Shown in pieces: positions 30,743-32,055 of a stretch of 32,055 bases of DNA. The DNA lies in the NCBI GenBank assembly GCA_002280405.1, contig NCDY01000089.1, forward strand, positions 1 through 32,055, read 5' to 3'. Every line of letters begins with the position of its first letter. The first letter of the stretch is position 1. A model generated the notes under the pieces. That model had not been told where the DNA came from, did not search any database, and worked only from the letters and a program-made list of their open reading frames with translations. This DNA comes from Rhodobacterales bacterium 32-66-9 (GTDB lineage Bacteria; Pseudomonadota; Alphaproteobacteria; Rhodobacterales; Rhodobacteraceae). The position numbers and the translations under genes were made by a program.

Positions 30743-32055
30743 ATGAAAGACCTGAACACCGATCTCGGCCTGCATCCTGCGGCCGGAATGTATGCGAGAG
30801 AGTTCGCTGAAGGCAAACTCGGCCGCCGTGAATTCCTGACCCGCACCACCGCGCTTGGCGTTTCGGCGGCGGCGGCCTATGGGCTGATCGGTCTGCCTGC
30901 CCCGGCAGCGGCACAGACGGCGAAGGTCGGCGGCATCATCCGCGTGGCGATGGAAGTGAAGGGCACCAAGGATCCGCGCCTGGCCGACTGGCCGCATATC
31001 GCGAACGTCTATCGCGGCTGGCTGGAATACCTGATCCAGAACAACGAGGACGGCTCGTTCGAGGGGCGGCTGCTGGAAAGCTGGCAAGCCAACGACGATG
31101 CGACGGAATGGACGCTCAAGCTGCGTCCCGGCGTGACCTGGAACAACGGTGATCCCTTCACTGCCGACGACGTCGTGCGCAATTTCGCGCGCTGGACGGA
31201 CGGCAATGTCGAAGGCAACGCGATGGCGTCGCGCTTCCCCGGTCTCGTCAACCCCGACACCAAGACCCTGCGCGACGGTTCGGTGGTCAAGGTCGACGAC
31301 ATGACCGTGAAGCTGATGCTGTCGGCGCCGGACATCGCCATCGTCCCGAACCTTGCCGACTACCCCGCGGCGGTGGTGCATTCCTCGTTCCAGGACGGGC
31401 AGGATCCCGCAACCAATCCGATCGGCACCGGGCCCTACGTTCCGCAGGAAGTGTCGGTCGGCCAGAAGGCGACCCTGGTCCGCGCACCAAACCATACCTG
31501 GTGGGGCGGCACCGCTCCGCTGGACGAGATCCGCTATGTCGACTTCGGCACCGATCCCGCCGCCATGGTGGCGCTCTTCGCCTCTGACGAAGTGGACGGC
31601 AACTACGAGACGGTGGGCGAGTTCATCGATATCCTCGACGGGATGGGCCTGGTGAAGGAAGAGGTTGTCACCGCGGCCACGATTGTCGTGCGGATGAACT
31701 CGGCGACCTCGGAACTCTACAAGGACAAGGCCGTCCGCCAGGCGATCCAGCTTGCGGTCGATCCGGCGGTGGTGCTGGAACTGGGATACAACAATCTCGG
31801 CAAGACCGGCGAAAACCACCACATGTTCCCGATCCACCCGGAATACCCGACGTTGCCGCCGCAGAAGATCAATGCCGCCGGTCTGATGCCCGCGCTCGAG
31901 GCTGCGGGCCTGAAGGACACCGAGTTCGAGGTGATCTCGCTGGACGACGGCTGGGAAGCGGCGACCACGGCCGCGGTGCAGGCCCAGCTGAAGGACGCGG
32001 GCATGAACATCAAGCACACGGTCATGCCCGGCTCGACGTTCTGGAACGACTGGCA
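30743..32055 (+). CDS. ABC transporter substrate-binding protein, family 5, Tat-exported (3-prime end outside window)
   Basis: The visible 437 codons encode a periplasmic solute-binding protein of the oligopeptide/nickel/opine type (SBP_bac_5). It has a twin-arginine signal [13 protein letters not shown] (RR at 28-29), a hydrophobic stretch and cleavage near PAPAAAQ (57-58). Core features are [46 protein letters not shown], and [10 protein letters not shown]. The start is the ATG at 30743 with AGGGAG six bases upstream. The permease and ATPase genes presumably follow beyond the edge. The substrate cannot be read from sequence; peptide-like compounds are the family norm. The AraC gene upstream is the likely regulator. 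TTGACG at 30594-30599 is a possible -35. Confidence 0.9.
   Translation, partial: MKDLNTDLGLHPAAGMYAREFAEGKLGRREFLTRTTALGVSAAAAYGLIGLPAPAAAQTAKVGGIIRVAMEVKGTKDPRLADWPHIANVYRGWLEYLIQNNEDGSFEGRLLESWQANDDATEWTLKLRPGVTWNNGDPFTADDVVRNFARWTDGNVEGNAMASRFPGLVNPDTKTLRDGSVVKVDDMTVKLMLSAPDIAIVPNLADYPAAVVHSSFQDGQDPATNPIGTGPYVPQEVSVGQKATLVRAPNHTWWGGTAPLDEIRYVDFGTDPAAMVALFASDEVDGNYETVGEFIDILDGMGLVKEEVVTAATIVVRMNSATSELYKDKAVRQAIQLAVDPAVVLELGYNNLGKTGENHHMFPIHPEYPTLPPQKINAAGLMPALEAAGLKDTEFEVISLDDGWEAATTAAVQAQLKDAGMNIKHTVMPGSTFWNDW

Overview
The window comes from a high-GC alphaproteobacterium, most likely of the Rhodobacterales (Rhodobacter/Paracoccus-like). The evidence is the CtrA-SciP pair, the Usg protein, LpxI in place of LpxH, heavy use of GTG starts and 4-bp stop/start overlaps, and the protein sequences themselves. 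It is core chromosome. I see no insertion sequence, prophage, CRISPR array, rRNA or tRNA.

Layout, left to right. (1) 1-3236: the N-terminal half of ccmF (-), an arginase (+), a radical-SAM lysine 2,3-aminomutase-like protein (-) and a Usg protein (-). (2) 3428-8352: a tightly coupled + strand run of gyrA, a 102-aa unknown, trmFO and gluQ. (3) 8381-9286: hisI (-) divergent from an atypical NifU/IscU-like scaffold gene (+). (4) 9409-14941: a - strand block containing a 48-aa membrane protein, recG, ligA, ctrA and sciP. (5) 15068-16702: mnmA and a DUF2059 secreted protein (+). (6) 16662-28591: the envelope-biogenesis cluster on the - strand, read as pyrH-frr-uppS-cdsA-dxr-rseP-bamA-ompH(skp)-fabZ-lpxA-lpxI-lpxB. 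It links UMP supply, ribosome recycling, isoprenoid carrier, phospholipid, outer-membrane protein assembly and lipid A synthesis. (7) 28674-end: miaA (+), an AraC-type regulator (+) and a Tat-exported ABC-transporter solute-binding protein cut by the window edge. Three tRNA-modification genes (trmFO, mnmA, miaA) plus gluQ (tRNA-Asp queuosine) lie within 22 kb.

The most striking observation is that five conserved genes carry internal losses with both flanks otherwise intact. trmFO lacks about 40-45 codons plus a frame change. gluQ lacks about 35-40 codons plus a frame change. ligA lacks about 12 codons plus a frame change. fabZ lacks about 18 codons in frame, including the near-invariant RRPVVPGD segment. 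pyrH appears to have lost 10 bp, giving a premature stop. Since ligA, fabZ and pyrH are normally indispensable, assembly or consensus artefact is the leading explanation, but the pattern deserves checking against reads.

Regulatory highlights are an exact CtrA half-site (TTAACCAT) and a GANTC site upstream of ctrA; a perfect DnaA box and a palindrome at a TTGACA promoter upstream of bamA; and an inverted repeat containing two DnaA-like boxes upstream of the AraC gene. I did not find a convincing new defence or mobile system.
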